DNA of 40,619 bases, from the NCBI GenBank assembly GCA_024404815.1, contig JAKSPL010000021.1, positions 1-40,619 on the forward strand, read 5' to 3'. Shown here one piece after another: positions 30,765-38,822 of this stretch. The DNA is from Oscillospiraceae bacterium (GTDB taxonomy: Bacteria > Bacillota > Clostridia > Oscillospirales > Ruminococcaceae). How positions within the stretch are numbered: position 1 is the first letter of the stretch; every line of letters begins with the position of its first letter. The notes beneath the pieces are model-generated. The model was not told the origin of the DNA, ran no database searches, and saw nothing but the letters and a program-made list of their open reading frames with translations. A program made the position numbers and the translations under genes.

Positions 30765-32405
30765 ATGAAATCTTCCTATGTTCGCCGTCTGACCGCTGCG
30801 ATTCTTGCAGGTTCTGCGGTCCTCTGCTGCGTGACAGGCTGCGGCGATGAAAGCAGCGATGCTGCGATTGATCTGAGCGCAAAAGAATTCGCGGATATTT
30901 TGTATACCAAAGTTCCGCTCTCCGATAATCTTTCCTATCAGGACGGCAACACCATGGGACTCCTGATGAACCTCGGTGAATACACCGATGCGGCAGGCTA
31001 TACCGCAAACGGTCAGATTCCCGATATGATCGCCGTGTTCTGCGGTGCGGACAATACACAAGCGGAAACACTGGAAACCGCCATGCACGCCTATCTCAAT
31101 GAAATGACGCGCGAATATGAAAAATATGCACCCGAACAGGTCGAAAAACTCGAAAACGCTGTGGTGAAGTCCGCAGGCAACTATGCAGTTCTCTGCGTCA
31201 CCCCCGACGCAAAAACCGCTAAGCAGGTCATTTCCGATGTATTCGAAACGGGCACCTGCAAGCTCGCAAATCTCCGTGCGCTGCCAAACGGTGACAATGC
31301 GCCCGCAGAAACACAGCCGACAGCAGAGGAAACCCTGCCGCAGAGCGATATGACAGATATGCCGCTGCAATCGGACGATACAGCACCGCTCATGTCAGAT
31401 GCCACCGCAGAACCGGCAGGCTCGGAAACGACTTCCGCGCAGACCACACTCGGCGGCACCAATCCTGCACCGTCTGGCGAAGTCCCGATCGCTGCACAGA
31501 ACGATTTTCAGGATTTCGGCGCGGTGTTCCGCGACGGTGATACCGCATATGAGGCATTCTACTACAACGATGCCTATACCACACAGTATGCCAATGCACT
31601 CAACAATTTTGTCGGAAAAGTCCCCTCGACTGTCCATATCTACGATATGCTGATCCCGACAAGTGCAGGCATCACGCTCCCTGACGACCTTGTCGGCAAA
31701 GCAAACGCCGCAGACCAGAAAGATGCCATCAGCAAGACCTTTGCAAAGCTGAACAGCAGCGTCAAACAGGTCAACCTCTACGATATGATGCGTTCACACC
31801 GCGGAGAATACATCTATTTCCGCACCGACCACCATTGGACTGCACTCGGCAGCTACTACGCATTCGCGGACTACTGCAAACTCGCAGGCAGAACCGCTCC
31901 TGCACTTTCCAACTATACACCGAAGGATTTCACAGGCTTCCTCGGCTCGTTCTTCCGCGATACCAATGAACACCCGTCACTCGGTGCAAACCCCGATACC
32001 ATTACCGTCTACTATCCGCCGCACTATGACGATATTACCCTCCAGTACACCGACACCGACGGCAACACAAAAGACTGGCATCTCATTTCGGACGTCACCG
32101 ACTATATGGCACGTCTGAAATACTCCACCTTCGCCAGCGGCGACAACCCGATGGTCACGACCGTCAACAACGCGGTCACGGACGGCTCTGTCTGCATTCT
32201 CGTCAAGGAATCGTTCGGCAATGCACTGATTCCGTACCTCGCAGACGTCTACCAGTATGTCTATGCGTTCGACTATCGTTATGACACACGCGATTTCAAA
32301 GCGTTCGTGTCCAAATTCCCCAATGCGGATGTCATTTTTGCAAACAATATGTCCGCACTCCAGAGCAGCTACTCCTGCGGTAAAATCGCAGCGTATCTCG
32401 GTTAA
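30765..32405 (+). CDS. Lipoprotein fusing DUF4358 and DHHW (AlgJ/AlgX-like) domains
   Basis: A 546-residue exported lipoprotein: basic start, hydrophobic core, and lipobox VTGC with C26. Residues about 35-165 fit DUF4358 (LSAKEFADIL, IPDMIAVFCGAD, AVLCVTPDAKTAKQVI). Residues about 170-245 are a T/P/A/S-rich linker. The C-terminal half (250-546) is a DHHW domain, related to the SGNH-like acetyltransferases AlgJ/AlgX: D355-H356-H357-W358 in YFRTDHHWTALG and S483 in LVKESFGNALIPYL supply a plausible Asp-His-Ser triad. Role inferred: transfer of acetyl groups outside the membrane, with the MBOAT protein encoded next. GAAAGGA precedes the ATG. DUF4358 proteins are usually separate, so the fusion is unusual to me. 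Confidence 0.82.
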   Translation: MKSSYVRRLTAAILAGSAVLCCVTGCGDESSDAAIDLSAKEFADILYTKVPLSDNLSYQDGNTMGLLMNLGEYTDAAGYTANGQIPDMIAVFCGADNTQAETLETAMHAYLNEMTREYEKYAPEQVEKLENAVVKSAGNYAVLCVTPDAKTAKQVISDVFETGTCKLANLRALPNGDNAPAETQPTAEETLPQSDMTDMPLQSDDTAPLMSDATAEPAGSETTSAQTTLGGTNPAPSGEVPIAAQNDFQDFGAVFRDGDTAYEAFYYNDAYTTQYANALNNFVGKVPSTVHIYDMLIPTSAGITLPDDLVGKANAADQKDAISKTFAKLNSSVKQVNLYDMMRSHRGEYIYFRTDHHWTALGSYYAFADYCKLAGRTAPALSNYTPKDFTGFLGSFFRDTNEHPSLGANPDTITVYYPPHYDDITLQYTDTDGNTKDWHLISDVTDYMARLKYSTFASGDNPMVTTVNNAVTDGSVCILVKESFGNALIPYLADVYQYVYAFDYRYDTRDFKAFVSKFPNADVIFANNMSALQSSYSCGKIAAYLG

Positions 32406-32431
32406 TTATCAGAAAGGAATCGGCTTAACCT

Positions 32432-33829
32432 ATGGTATTCAGCAGTCTTATCTTCCTCTGCGGCTTCCTGCCCGTCACCATTATCGGCTATCGGCTGCTC
32501 CCGCAGCGGTTCCGCAATCTCTTCCTGCTCGTCATGAGCCTGCTGTTTTATGCATGGGGTGAGCCGATTTATATTTTGCTGATGGCGGCGTCCATTCTCG
32601 TCAACTATCTCGGCGGACTGTTCGTTGCAAATGCACAGCGCAGACGTCCAAACGGCGGAAAATTCGCCCTCGCAGTCACTTCGATTATTGACATCGGACT
32701 GCTCGGATTTTTCAAGTACACCGATTTTATCATCGGTACTGTCAATTCGCTTGCGGATGCAGGACTTTCCCTGCTGAAGATTGCGCTGCCCATCGGTATT
32801 TCATTCTACACATTTCAGGCAATGTCCTATGTCATTGACGTCTACCGCAAAGAGGTTCGCGTACAGCGCAGCCTCATCAATTTCGCCATGTACGTAACGC
32901 TGTTTCCGCAGCTCATTGCAGGTCCGATCGTCCGCTATGCGGATGTCGAAAACCAGATCGAAAAGCGAAACGACAATGCGGCAATGTTCTGGTCGGGCGT
33001 TGTGCGGTTCAGCATCGGTCTTGCCAAAAAAGCACTCCTTGCCAATCAGGCAGGCAAACTCTGGGACACCATCTCCGCACAGGCAGATATTCCTGCGGCA
33101 ACTGCATGGCTCGGCGCGATCGCTTTTACCTTCCAGATCTATTTTGATTTTTCGGGGTATTCCGATATGGCGATCGGTCTTGGCAGAATGTTCGGTTTCG
33201 AATTTGTCGAGAACTTCCGCTACCCTTACCAGTCCGACAGCATCACCGATTTCTGGCGCAGATGGCATATCACCCTCAGCACTTGGTTCCGTGAGTATGT
33301 CTACATCCCGCTCGGCGGCAACCGCAAGGGCAAAGGACGTCAGATCTTCAACCTGTTTGTTGTCTGGGCACTGACGGGGCTCTGGCACGGTGCAGGCTGG
33401 AATTTCCTCTGCTGGGGCCTGTATTTCTTCGTTCTGCTCGTGCTGGAAAAGAATTTCCTGCTTGATCTGCTGAAAAAGCTCCCTGCGATATTCCGACACC
33501 TCTACGCCCTCGTGCTGATCGTTCTGGGCTGGGTGCTGTTTGCGATTGAGGATTTCTCCGCACTCGGTACCTACTGCCGCTCGCTCTTTGGCGGAAGCGG
33601 CGGATACAATGAACAGACGCTCTATCTGCTCGGCAGCTATGCGGTGCTTCTTGTGATCATGGCGATCGCCTCCACAGAACTGCCTGCACGCATCGGGAAA
33701 TTCTTCTGCAAGCACGCAGGTGAGGGTGCGGTCGTACTGGAAACCATCTGGACGATCGCAATGCTTGTCCTGAGCGTTTCCGCTATTGTCGCAGACAGCT
33801 ACAATCCGTTTTTGTATTTCCGATTCTGA
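32432..33829 (+). CDS. MBOAT O-acyltransferase (AlgI/PatA-like)
   Basis: A 465-residue polytopic membrane protein of the membrane-bound O-acyltransferase family, which moves acetyl groups from the cytoplasm to exported glycans. The N terminus MVFSSLIFLCGFLPV and the blocks LPIGISFYTFQAMSYVIDVY, LFPQLIAGPIVRY, FDFSGYSDMAIGLGRMFGF and DFWRRWHITLSTWFREYVYIPLGG (two H/R-rich loops) are AlgI-like; the catalytic histidine is H319 in LTGLWHGAGWNF. The ATG has AAAGGA at a long spacing of 13 bases. It lies 26 bases after the DUF4358-DHHW gene and 18 before the second DHHW gene; I infer one functional unit. Confidence 0.92.
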   Translation: MVFSSLIFLCGFLPVTIIGYRLLPQRFRNLFLLVMSLLFYAWGEPIYILLMAASILVNYLGGLFVANAQRRRPNGGKFALAVTSIIDIGLLGFFKYTDFIIGTVNSLADAGLSLLKIALPIGISFYTFQAMSYVIDVYRKEVRVQRSLINFAMYVTLFPQLIAGPIVRYADVENQIEKRNDNAAMFWSGVVRFSIGLAKKALLANQAGKLWDTISAQADIPAATAWLGAIAFTFQIYFDFSGYSDMAIGLGRMFGFEFVENFRYPYQSDSITDFWRRWHITLSTWFREYVYIPLGGNRKGKGRQIFNLFVVWALTGLWHGAGWNFLCWGLYFFVLLVLEKNFLLDLLKKLPAIFRHLYALVLIVLGWVLFAIEDFSALGTYCRSLFGGSGGYNEQTLYLLGSYAVLLVIMAIASTELPARIGKFFCKHAGEGAVVLETIWTIAMLVLSVSAIVADSYNPFLYFRF

Positions 33830-33847
33830 GAAAGGGGAACGATTCTG

Positions 33848-34981
33848 ATGGCAAAATCTCTAAAAGCTGCCCTTTCCGTCTGTTTTTGCGCTGCGATCGC
33901 GGCGACAGGTCTGACGCTGTTGATTCGCAAACCGCGTCTTTACTCGGAAAACGAAAACCGTTATTTGCAGCAGCGTCCAAAACTCTCCGCCGCAGACATT
34001 GCGGACGGAACATGGCAGAACGATATCACCGACTACATGAGCGACCAGATGCCGTTTCGTGACACATGGACTGCCATGCAGGCGAAAACACAGCTTCTGC
34101 TCGGCAAAAAAGACATCGGCGGTGTTTATATCGGCAAAGAAGGGCATTATTTCGAGAAAATCACCGATGACGATCTGAGCCGTCTGCGGTATCAGTCCAA
34201 TCTGGACGCCGTTGCCGCAGCCGCAAAATTCGAACCGACTGTTCCGTTTTCGGTCATGTTTGTACCCTCCGCAGGCACGATTCAGACACAGTATCTCCCC
34301 GACCACGCAGAACTGTATGACGCAGAAAATCTGTACGCGCTCGCGCAGTACACCTTGCAGGATTCCTGCACGCTTGTCGATTGCAGCGAGGGGCTCAAAG
34401 CACACAAAGACGAGGAAATTTACTATCGTACCGACCACCATTGGACTACCTACGGCGCATGGTTCGGCTATCAGGCATTTATGGAGTCGCAGGGAATGAC
34501 CGCAAAACCGTTCGAACAGATGAACGTCCACCCGATTTCCACGAGTTTCTACGGTACACTCTACTCCAAGGTTCTGGACGCGGATATTATACCCGACACC
34601 GTTTCTCTCCGCTATCAGCCGCCGCAGTGCAGTGTCACCATTGACGGGCAGGAAGCTGCTCTGTATGACATGGACGCGCTGAATGCCAAAGACCATTACG
34701 AAGTGTTCTTCGGCGGAAACTTCGGCGAAATTCGTATTCAAACGCAGAGTTCCGGCGGCAAATCGCTCCTGATTTTCAAGGATTCCTATGCGAACTGTTT
34801 TGTCCCCTACCTGCTGGACGACTATTCGACCATCACAATGATCGACCTGCGGTACTCAGACGGGAGCTGGAAAGACCGTCTGCTGGAACAGCCCGACCAA
34901 GTCCTGTTTCTCTATGAGATCAGCAACTTCGCGCAGGATGCCAATATCTCTGCAATGGCAGCCGCGCTCCAAACACAATAA
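33848..34981 (+). CDS. Membrane-anchored DHHW protein (AlgJ/AlgX-like)
   Basis: A 377-residue protein with an N-terminal signal anchor (about 5-26) and an extracytoplasmic DHHW domain. Motifs: the entry block LYSENENRYLQQRPKL typical of DHHW proteins, D196-H197-H198-W199 in YRTDHHWTTYG, and S313 in LLIFKDSYANCFVPYL, giving an intact Asp-His-Ser set. It is shorter than the first DHHW protein and has no DUF4358 domain, so the two may act in relay or on different acceptors. AAAGGGG lies 10 bases before the ATG. The operon ends in a strong terminator overlapping its stop codon. Confidence 0.87.
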   Translation: MAKSLKAALSVCFCAAIAATGLTLLIRKPRLYSENENRYLQQRPKLSAADIADGTWQNDITDYMSDQMPFRDTWTAMQAKTQLLLGKKDIGGVYIGKEGHYFEKITDDDLSRLRYQSNLDAVAAAAKFEPTVPFSVMFVPSAGTIQTQYLPDHAELYDAENLYALAQYTLQDSCTLVDCSEGLKAHKDEEIYYRTDHHWTTYGAWFGYQAFMESQGMTAKPFEQMNVHPISTSFYGTLYSKVLDADIIPDTVSLRYQPPQCSVTIDGQEAALYDMDALNAKDHYEVFFGGNFGEIRIQTQSSGGKSLLIFKDSYANCFVPYLLDDYSTITMIDLRYSDGSWKDRLLEQPDQVLFLYEISNFAQDANISAMAAALQTQ

Positions 34982-35022
34982 AAAAAGACTGCATTCCCAC
35001 GAATCGGAATGCAGTCTTTTTT
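34981..35022. terminator. Bidirectional terminator between the DHHW and cohesin genes
   Basis: Seventeen-pair stem: arm 34981-34997 (A-rich, then GACTGCATTCC) with arm 35006-35022 (GGAATGCAGTC, then T-rich). T tracts on both strands serve the convergent genes ending at 34981 and 35032. Confidence 0.92.
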
Positions 35023-35031
35023 GTACATTAT

Positions 35032-36234
35032 TTATTTCACCCAATCAAGCTGTGCGATGATTGCAAGCACCCAAATGACATCATGTCCGGTGTAACGACT
35101 GTCGCCATTCACATCGCCGTTTTTCTTTCCCTGATCGGTAATGACCAGCGTCGGATCTTCTGTGATATAGCGGCTCAGCATGATCGCATCAGAAATATCT
35201 ACGCTGCCGTCCACATTGACATCGCCGCTCATGTTGATATTATATCGCGGTGCAGCGGATTTCGGAACAGCCACCCAGCCGTTCGTCACGGATGTATATT
35301 CTTTCAGGCTCACATGGCTTCCTGTTTCGAAGTAGTCCATTTCCAGCCAAACGGGGAATTCCTGTCCTGCCATTGCCGTACTTGGAAGTTTGAACGCAAC
35401 TTTCAGCAGTTCGCCGTCCAGAATCTCTTTCTGTGTGCCCGTGAAATTCAGTCCGATGAAGCATTTCTCTTTATTCACATAGGAATCAACGCCCATACCG
35501 CCGAGTGCCTCGCCGTTTTCCAGCACCAATTTGCCGTTGGCATCCGTTACAGGTGTCAGAGCCTTGTCATAACAAAGCCGCATTCCGCCGCCCGTAAATC
35601 CTACATTCTGAAGAATGTCCAGAGCGTACTCCACTTCGCTGCCTGCCGAACCATATGCGGTATCGCATCGCAGCTGGACCTTGTCCTCCTCCAGTCCCGA
35701 AAAGACGGAGCCTGTGACCATTACAGAACCATCCTGCGCGTTCACGCTCGAAAGGTAGCTGTCTTGCGTACAGTCAGAGAACATATCCACATCGACATCG
35801 ACATCATATTCCGTGCCGATCGCCGCATCGCGTGGGACTGCAAAATACACCTTAAACAACATACAGTCTGTGGTAATGTCCTGACATCCCGATACCGCAA
35901 ACCCGATCGTATGCTCACTCAAGTTGACCGAGCAGGCAGAAAAATGGTTTGCAGACTGGACTCCGTACTGGCAGGTCGGAATGGTTTTTGTTCCGGACTT
36001 ACTGTAAAGCGGTGTGAGTTCCGAATCATATGTCAGCACCACGCCGCAGTTGCAGAAGCCGATGTTATCTGCAATGGAAACGGTGAATTCAGCGACCTCT
36101 CCGGCATTCGCCCGACTTTCCGCGCCGTAAATCAACGATTTGGAAGCCGCAGCCGCCTCGGTCGGTACAATGCTGCTGAACCCACATGATATTGTTAAAA
36201 TAACAGCCGATGCTGCTGCGATAAGCCGCTTCAT
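35032..36234 (-). CDS. Secreted protein with two cohesin-like domains and a dockerin
   Basis: A 400-residue exported protein. Signal peptide at 1-30 (cleavage near EAAAA/SK). Two related beta-sandwich units of cohesin type follow: 33-176 (RANAGEVAEFTVSIADN, CGVVLTYDSELTPL, LFKVYFAVPRDAAIGTEYDV) and 184-325 (GSAGSEVEYALDILQN, GGGMRLCYDKALTPV, LLKVAFKLPSTAMAGQEFPV). A dockerin at 337-397 has two calcium loops, GDVNVDGSVDISDA and GDVNGDSRYTGHDV, the second less canonical. Such a layout suits a small adaptor scaffoldin that carries dockerin enzymes and itself docks on an anchoring scaffold. GGGAGG lies 7 bases before the ATG at 36234. It is monocistronic under its own promoter. The cohesin call is by pattern and could be another immunoglobulin-like module. 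Confidence 0.8.
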   Translation of the reverse strand: MKRLIAAASAVILTISCGFSSIVPTEAAAASKSLIYGAESRANAGEVAEFTVSIADNIGFCNCGVVLTYDSELTPLYSKSGTKTIPTCQYGVQSANHFSACSVNLSEHTIGFAVSGCQDITTDCMLFKVYFAVPRDAAIGTEYDVDVDVDMFSDCTQDSYLSSVNAQDGSVMVTGSVFSGLEEDKVQLRCDTAYGSAGSEVEYALDILQNVGFTGGGMRLCYDKALTPVTDANGKLVLENGEALGGMGVDSYVNKEKCFIGLNFTGTQKEILDGELLKVAFKLPSTAMAGQEFPVWLEMDYFETGSHVSLKEYTSVTNGWVAVPKSAAPRYNINMSGDVNVDGSVDISDAIMLSRYITEDPTLVITDQGKKNGDVNGDSRYTGHDVIWVLAIIAQLDWVK

Positions 36235-36284
36235 TTGAATCCCTCCCATCACTCCGTCACAGCGGAGTCACTCCTTCAATGTTA

Positions 36285-36313
36285 ATTATACACAAAATAA
36301 TCATAGAATGCAA
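36285..36313 (-). promoter_or_regulatory. Sigma-A promoter of the cohesin-dockerin gene
   Basis: TTGCAT (36313-36308), 17-base spacer, TATAAT (36290-36285) on the minus strand. The 5' UTR of about 45 bases contains a hairpin ACTCCG/CGGAGT at 36251-36268, ending just before the ribosome site. The remaining intergenic stretch to 36504 is A/T-rich with a small TGCCG/CGGCA hairpin near 36400 and no gene. Confidence 0.87.
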
Positions 36314-36504
36314 GGGCTTTTTTTAGATTCTATGTTTCATACAAATTACGATTTGCCTTTTTGGGGGATTTGTCGCTTAATTTCTGTTTTTTACTTAATG
36401 CCGGAACGTCAACGGCAAAGCATACAAAAAATTTAAGTTTAATGATATTCCGCGCACAAGTTTTTAAGAAATTCTGAAATCTCAATGATATTTTGGAAAA
36501 GTAC

Positions 36505-36533
36505 TTGAATTTCAACGCAGATTCATGTATAAT
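36505..36533 (+). promoter_or_regulatory. Sigma-A promoter of the MacAB-like operon
   Basis: TTGAAT (36505-36510), 17-base spacer, TATAAT (36528-36533). A short palindrome TTGGTTTT/AAAACCAA lies in the leader around 36561-36577, before the AAAGGAG ribosome site. Confidence 0.84.
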
Positions 36534-36606
36534 AGTATTCAGCACTGCAATACAAAACTTTGGTTTTCAAAACCAATCATGACAAAACAGATAAAGGAGT
36601 ATCCCC

Positions 36607-38049
36607 ATGAAAAAACTTTCTCTTTTCGCGCGGATGACAGCACTTGCCGTTGCCGCGGCGGCACTGCCCCTGCTCTGCATGACAGGATGCGGCGGCACAG
36701 AAATCGTAGAAGAAGCAAATTTTATTCCCGTTCAGGCGCTGGAACAACAGGATCTGATGGACTTCATCAGCGTTTCCGGAACCGTTGAAGGCTCCAATAC
36801 TGTTCACGTTGCAACAGAACTGACGGCGAAAGTCGCATCGCTGAACGTGGAACTCGGCAGTCAGGTCAAGGAAGGCGATATTCTCTGTACATTCGACTCC
36901 ACAGACCTCCAAAAAGAATATGATGCACTCAAAAAACAGGCTGACCGTTCCAACACGCTCCAGCAGCGTACAAACGATAAGCATAAACGTGCATTGCAGG
37001 ATGCAAAGACCACGAAGGCGGAAATGCTCCAAAAGGCACAGCGCGAGATCGACACCATCACGAATAACCGTGCAGCCGCACAGGCACAGATGGACAATCT
37101 CCAGCGTCAGCTCAACGAAATGGGAAAGCAAATCGAAAGTTTTTCCGCAGACGATCCCGAAATGCAGCAGGAACTGATTGCCACATACAACCAGATGGGC
37201 GAACAGATCGCTGAAATCAACAAGTCCATTGTGGAATTTGATGCCGCCCTCGCAGAGGCAAAGGAAGCGTACAAAGATGCAGAACGCAGCGGACAGGATG
37301 CCATTGATGCTGCACAGGAAGCCATCGACGATGCACTCTACGAACAGGAAGACGAAACCGCGGAACAACTCGAAGAAATCCAGAAGCAGATCGACAGCTG
37401 TGTTGTCAAGGCAGACCGCAGCGGCGTTGTAACTGCGCTGAACATCGCAGAAGGCAGTATTCCCTCCTCCCCCACGCTGATGACCATTGAGGATACCAAT
37501 ACCCTCCGCATCAATGTCACCATCGCAGAAACCGACATTCTCGATGTCCATGAGGGACAGCTTGCGACCATCGCCACCAACGCAACAGGCGACACCGAAT
37601 TCACAGGAAAAGTCTCCCGTGTTGTCAATATTTCCAGCAGTAATTCCGACAGTCCCTACGGCGAACCCAGCACAGGCTACTCTGCTGAGATCACCATCGA
37701 CGGTACAGGCAATCAGCTTCTCATCGGCATGAGTGCAAGAGTCAAGATCGTTCTCGATGAGAAAAAAGACGTCTTTGCTGTTCCCTACGATGCCATCGGT
37801 GAAAACGAGGACGGCGACAGCGTGGTCTATGTTGCAGACGAAAGCGGCGATGCACATACCGTCCGCTGTGTCAAAGTCGAAACCGGCATGGAAGCAGACT
37901 TCTTGACCGAGATCAGCAGCAGCGAACTCAAAGAAGGCGATTTGATTATTACCGACATTTTTGCCGTTGCAGAGGGCGATTCCATTCAGATCATGGAAGG
38001 CTACAACGATGCGATGGACGAAGAAAATGCTATGAATGCGATCTCCTGA
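36607..38049 (+). CDS. MacA/HlyD-type lipoprotein adaptor of an ABC exporter
   Basis: A 480-residue periplasmic-adaptor-like protein anchored as a lipoprotein: lipobox MTGC with C28. The N-terminal biotinyl-lipoyl half (SVSGTVEGSNTVHVATELTA, GSQVKEGDILCTFD) is followed by a coiled-coil hairpin of about 160 residues (98-260), the second lipoyl half (CVVKADRSGVVTALNIAEG), a beta-barrel (RINVTIAETDILDVHEGQLATI) and a membrane-proximal domain (DVFAVPYDAIGENEDG). In Gram-positive bacteria such adaptors work with MacB-type ABC transporters to export peptides or toxic compounds. AAAGGAG lies 8 bases before the ATG. The ATPase gene follows after 20 bases. Confidence 0.9.
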   Translation: MKKLSLFARMTALAVAAAALPLLCMTGCGGTEIVEEANFIPVQALEQQDLMDFISVSGTVEGSNTVHVATELTAKVASLNVELGSQVKEGDILCTFDSTDLQKEYDALKKQADRSNTLQQRTNDKHKRALQDAKTTKAEMLQKAQREIDTITNNRAAAQAQMDNLQRQLNEMGKQIESFSADDPEMQQELIATYNQMGEQIAEINKSIVEFDAALAEAKEAYKDAERSGQDAIDAAQEAIDDALYEQEDETAEQLEEIQKQIDSCVVKADRSGVVTALNIAEGSIPSSPTLMTIEDTNTLRINVTIAETDILDVHEGQLATIATNATGDTEFTGKVSRVVNISSSNSDSPYGEPSTGYSAEITIDGTGNQLLIGMSARVKIVLDEKKDVFAVPYDAIGENEDGDSVVYVADESGDAHTVRCVKVETGMEADFLTEISSSELKEGDLIITDIFAVAEGDSIQIMEGYNDAMDEENAMNAIS

Positions 38050-38069
38050 GAAGAAGGGAGCAGCACAGC

Positions 38070-38822
38070 ATGAGTAATTTTATCATAGATATGCGCGACA
38101 TCTATAAACGCTACTTCATCGGTCAGCCGAACGAACTGCAAATTCTCAACCGCATTTCGTTTCAGGTGAAGCAGGGCGAATTTGTTGCGATCGTCGGACC
38201 GTCCGGTTCGGGAAAGTCCACGCTGATGAACATTATCGGCGCACTCGACAAGCCGACCGAGGGGACCTATCTCCTCAACGGCACGGACATCGGAAAACTC
38301 TCCGACAAGGAACTCTCCAACATCCGAAACAAGGAAATCGGCTTCGTATTCCAGACATTCAACCTCATCCCGCGTTCCAATGCGCTGAAAAATGTTGAAC
38401 TTCCGATGATGTATGCAGGTGTATCGAAACACGAACGCACGGCGCGTGCAAAGGAACTCCTGAAGCTTGTCGGCATGGAGGACAGAATGACACACCAGCC
38501 GAATGAACTTTCGGGCGGACAGAAACAGCGTGTGGCGATCGCCCGCGCAATGGCAAACAATCCCTCGATCATCCTTGCCGATGAACCGACGGGCGCACTC
38601 GACAGTAAAACAGGCCATCTGGTCATGGATATTTTCCATAAACTCCACAAGGAGGAAGGCAAGACCATCGTCCTCATCACGCACTCTCCGGAACTTGCCG
38701 CTGAAACAGAACGTACCATCTCCATTTATGACGGTTCGATCATCTCCGACACGGCAAATCCTTCACTCAATGCAGCCCCGACAGCAGAGGCTGAACAGAC
38801 TGACGGGGAGGTGAACGCATGA
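38070..38822 (+). CDS. MacB/LolD-type ABC transporter ATPase
   Basis: A 250-residue nucleotide-binding subunit. Walker A GPSGSGKST, Q-loop FVFQTFNLIPRSNALKNVELP (typical of the MacB/LolD/FtsE group), signature [14 protein letters not shown], Walker B IILADEPTGALDS and H-loop LITHSPELA are intact. The C-terminal 25 residues are a variable acidic tail. Its TGA overlaps the permease ATG as ATGA, so the two are translationally coupled. Confidence 0.95.
   Translation: MSNFIIDMRDIYKRYFIGQPNELQILNRISFQVKQGEFVAIVGPSGSGKSTLMNIIGALDKPTEGTYLLNGTDIGKLSDKELSNIRNKEIGFVFQTFNLIPRSNALKNVELPMMYAGVSKHERTARAKELLKLVGMEDRMTHQPNELSGGQKQRVAIARAMANNPSIILADEPTGALDSKTGHLVMDIFHKLHKEEGKTIVLITHSPELAAETERTISIYDGSIISDTANPSLNAAPTAEAEQTDGEVNA

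Noticed and set aside
36330-36545. Small minus-strand frame of 71 codons in the A/T-rich intergenic region
   Set aside because: It crosses the plus-strand promoter, has no ribosome site and looks like random A/T-rich sequence.
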